This document shows, in pieces, positions 61,291 through 64,000 of a stretch of 64,000 nt of DNA. Source of the stretch: Pogostemon cablin (lineage: Eukaryota; Streptophyta; Magnoliopsida; Lamiales; Lamiaceae). The stretch is taken from NCBI GenBank assembly GCA_023678885.1, contig CM042979.1:20451513-20515512 (forward strand). The letters run 5' to 3'. Positions within the stretch are counted from its first letter, which is position 1; every line of letters starts with the position of its first letter. The position numbers and the translations under genes were made by a program. The notes under the pieces were generated by a model. The model ran no database searches and was not told where the DNA came from. It was given only the letters and a program-made list of their open reading frames with translations.

Positions 61291-61876
61291 CTCTCTCTCC
61301 GTCTCAGTTAGTCCTAGTTTAATCTTCACAATTATTGTAGAACACGGAGTTTAAAAAAGTTAATTTTAATCAACTTTATTGATATTTGGTGAGTAATGTA
61401 CTCCCTGCGTCCCATTTCAATGTTTACATATTTCTATTTTGGGCGTCCCATTTCAATGTTTACGTTTCCTTTTTTGGAATATGGGACCCATCTAAAACAA
61501 TTATTATATCACCATGGTCTCCACATTTAACATTAATACACCTACCCATATTACATTAAATATTATATCTTTCTACCCACTATCTATTAAAATACTATAC
61601 TCCTTAATCAACGTGCAAAAAACAAACGTAAACATTGAAACGGGATGGAGAGAGTAATATTTAAGGTAATATATAAATTATAAAGTATGATATGTGTAAT
61701 AAGTGGGAGTAGTAAATTTGTAATTAATATTTACTTGTAAAGGTGGAGATTGATGTAATGTTTTCTTTTTTATGCGGTGAAGTTTAATATGGAAGTGATG
61801 AAAATAAAAAATGTGATATTTAACTTGGTGATGAAATCTCAAAGTGTGATATTTAACTTGGAACGGAGGGAGGGAG
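61291..61876. mobile_element. Stowaway-type MITE, interrupted by another
   Basis: The left end CTCTCTCCGTCTCAGTTAG pairs with the reverse complement of the right end (CTCCCTCCCTCCGTTCCAAG). TA flanks at 61289-61290 and 61877-61878. Its middle is split by the MITE at 61401-61654. Confidence 0.7.
61401..61654. mobile_element. Stowaway-type MITE nested in the previous one
   Basis: 254 bp. Starts CTCCCTGCGTCCCATTTC; the right end, reverse complemented, starts CTCTCTCCATCCCGTTTC. The long inverted match continues into AATGTTTACGT. TA on both sides (61399-61400, 61655-61656). Confidence 0.8.
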
Positions 61877-62133
61877 TATTATCTAAGGTTATATTTGGAT
61901 GGAAGGATTTGAAGAGGAATTTATAAATCCTTCCCTCAACCATCCTTCATGTTTGAATCCATCATTAAATCCACGGAATAAATCCAAGATTTCAAATGAT
62001 GGATTTTAAATCATGGATTTGATTTTGATGTTGTTTTAATTGTTTTGGTTGGATTTTCAAATCTTTATTCAAACTGTGTCATTTGAAAATTTTTCGTTCT
62101 GTATTAGATTAGATATATTAATATATAAAATAT

Positions 62134-62280
62134 ACTCCTTCCGTTTTACCCAAAGAGTTTCTTTTTTCCATTTTGGGTGTTCCCAAATAGTCACATTTAT
62201 TTTTTTGCACACATGGGACCCTCACAAACCCACTAATACAATAAAAATATGCGGCCTACACTCCCACTAATAATATTACC
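62134..62280. mobile_element. One-ended Stowaway-like fragment
   Basis: Starts CTCCTTCCGTTTTACCC after TA. No matching right end is found, so it is probably truncated. The end given is approximate. Confidence 0.4.
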
Positions 62281-62628
62281 TACTAGATATTAAATAATAG
62301 GCAAACACTTGGGGATTCTCTTATGTGAGATGAATCATCCATTAACCCAATTAATTAATTTTAAAGGGACTTGTTTGGTTGTTGTGAAATTAAAAAAATT
62401 GAAAAATTAGTTGTAGGGTAAAATTAATTGGGCCTAAATAAATTTAAAGGGCCTTGTTTGGTTAGTATGATAGTATCATATTATAATATTTAAAAATTAA
62501 TAATGAAACAGAAATTAATTAGGGATTTATATGTATTTTTTTGCTACGCTTTTTTTTATTTAATTTATATTTTTATAATTTAAAAATGTAATAATTCAAA
62601 ATTTATTATTCATTCAATTTAAATATTA

Positions 62629-62901
62629 CTCCCTCCGTCCCAAATTTATCTTCACGTTTACTGTAGATACGGAGTTTAAGAAAAGTTACTTTTTGACTTA
62701 CTTTTGAGAGTAGTATGGTATTTTTGGGTAATAAATAAATGATAAAGTATTTTATGTGTGTTAAAAATGTGATGACAAATTTGAAATTAAAGCATGTTAG
62801 AGGGATATTAGTTAGTTGTTTTTTCCTTTTATAAAAGTGTTTAGTTGAATTTGGGACGGACTAAAACGGAAAGTGTAAAATTGAAGTTGGGACGGAGGGA
62901 G
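62629..62901. mobile_element. Stowaway-type MITE
   Basis: 273 bp, CTCCCTCCGTCCCAAATTT.. to ..GTTGGGACGGAGGGAG, flanked by TA on both sides. Confidence 0.82.
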
Positions 62902-63009
62902 TATAAACTTATAAAATGTGATAATATGTGATTACACTTATAATTAAAAGTGATATTCAATTAATAAAAAGTGATAATGATATCGTGAATTATTTCATAA
63001 AAAATTATA

Positions 63010-63249
63010 CTCCCTCCGTCCGTCCTTAAAGTATACAATCGCTTTTTACACGTGGATTAAGGAGTATTATTATTTAATGTGTAGTATTATTTAATGTGTA
63101 TTATGTAGTTGTATTAGTGAGTGTGGGTCCTATATATTAAATGTATTAGTGATGTGTGTGAGTCCCATGTGTGTAAAAAGGGAAATGTATACCTTTGGTG
63201 CGGACGCCCAAAATAGAAAAATGTATACCTTTTTGGCGGATGGAGGGAG
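63010..63249. mobile_element. Stowaway-type MITE
   Basis: 240 bp, CTCCCTCCGTCCGTCC.. to ..GGCGGATGGAGGGAG, TA at both flanks. Inverted similarity continues inward (TATAC / GTATAC). Confidence 0.8.
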
Positions 63250-63250
63250 T

Positions 63251-63625
63251 AGTATAAAAAAAGTGATAAGATTTTAAAAGAAAAGTGATAATATCTTTAA
63301 ATAAAAGTGATTATTAACTACAAAAGTGTATTTCACGAACAATTTCTAAAGTAAATAAAACGTGATAATATTTTTAATAAAAGTGATTCCTAATTAAATA
63401 AAAGTTATATCCGTCTAATTGAATTATTATTTCATGAACAATTCGCCGGAACAATAAATGTGATAACATTTTTAATAAAAAGTGATACATGATAAAGAAA
63501 AAGTAATAACCGTTTAATTAAATTATTTTATGAACAATTTGTAAAATGAATAAAAAGTGATAACATTTTAATATAAAGTGATATCCGATCAAGATAAAAT
63601 AATAACAGAATAATTCAACTATCTA
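63251..63625. repeat. ~96-bp tandem repeat with AAAGTGATAA motif
   Basis: Units anchored on ATTTCA(T/C)GAAC begin at 63330, 63429 and 63525 (spacing 99 and 96). Earlier AAGTGATAA copies lie upstream. The same unit occurs once inside the MULE MITE at 54875-54960. Confidence 0.75.
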
Positions 63626-63756
63626 GATTACTAATAATATTATTATAATTGAATGAAGAGGAACCTTGGGCCATGCAGTGGAAAGGTGCAGCCTGCTGAT
63701 GCATGAAGAGGAACCTTATTGTGTGCCGGGTGACAATCCAACACAATTCACTATTG

Positions 63757-63987
63757 TGAAGAGAAAGAGAAACAGGAGGAAGCGCTCAATGTTCCCATAC
63801 ATCTAACTCTACCGACAATGGCCGTAAGAAGGATCCGAGCACAAGTGCTCTCCCAATGTCGAAGATCATTGAATGGAAAAGCAAGATGAAAGGTAAGGAA
63901 GTTAGCAGATCCGCCAAGGCTTTGGACTCGAGTAACTGTAGACTTGACTCCGATGACCCACAGTCATCGGAAGAACAGTCATCATGA
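63757..63987 (+). CDS. Possible 3' coding exon, unknown protein
   Basis: Open for about 76 codons after a tga, ending in tga at 63985-63987, with an internal ATG at 63856. The translation is Ser/Lys-rich and includes MSKIIEWKSKMKGKE and DSDDPQSSEEQSS. The context changes from AT-rich to balanced base composition here, as at a gene edge. I do not recognise the family. It could be the end of a gene, a pseudogene fragment or chance. The duplicated TGAAGAGGAACCTT at 63652 and 63703 precedes it. Confidence 0.25.
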
Positions 63988-64000
63988 GTGTCCTTTCATG

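Overview
This is a stretch of nuclear DNA from a flowering plant, almost certainly a eudicot. It holds Ty1/copia and Athila-type Ty3/gypsy LTR retrotransposons, Stowaway/MULE/hAT-type MITEs, and a plant-type LUC7 gene with GT-AG introns. I cannot name the species. The only clearly functional host gene is the LUC7-like splicing factor gene at 55671-59825 (+), with seven coding exons and 360 codons.

Positions 5238-54126 (48.9 kb) form one stack of five LTR retrotransposons inserted inside one another. Each is bounded by TG..CA-type ends (mutated in one copy of E) and a perfect 5-bp target-site duplication (TSD). From outside in they are: E, a copia on the minus strand (5238-54126, TSD gtagt); B, a gypsy/Athila on the minus strand without pol (13598-52994, TSD ctggc), in E's leader; A, a gypsy/Athila on the minus strand with gag, pol and a post-pol ORF (14204-46327, TSD cccct), in B's 3' LTR; C, a copia on the plus strand (29186-45658, TSD gtaat), in A's 5' LTR; and D, a copia on the minus strand (30827-38851, TSD gaatt), in C's leader. 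A's 3' LTR also holds a solo gypsy LTR, G (14880-16486, TSD ctaca). E's 3' LTR holds a 336-bp MULE-type MITE with a 10-bp TSD, and the empty site survives in E's other LTR. LTR-LTR divergence estimated by eye falls inward (E about 7-8%, B about 5-6%, A about 3%, C about 2%, D about 0.25%), as the nesting order requires.

The left edge (1-3510) is another copia remnant, F, related to C and D. Positions 3567-3998 look like a decayed gene fragment resembling an RPA/OB-fold protein. To the right of the stack lie three MITEs (54267-55472), the LUC7 gene with a 2.2-kb third intron carrying a diverged 265-bp tandem repeat, and then AT-rich intergenic DNA with Stowaway MITEs, one nested in another, and a 96-bp tandem repeat. 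A possible 3' exon of unknown type ends at 63987.

The main points of interest are these. D is very young yet carries disabling lesions that it shares with the older F, so a defective copia lineage appears to be amplifying in trans. Arrays of hairpin-forming GGTTCGACC/GGTCGAACC units occur at three different places within element A and at one homologous place in B, with an analogous array of different sequence in solo LTR G. A ~105-bp module is shared between a copia LTR (F) and a gypsy LTR (B). A's post-pol ORF appears to be made from a spliced transcript. The LUC7 gene uses a GC-AG intron.
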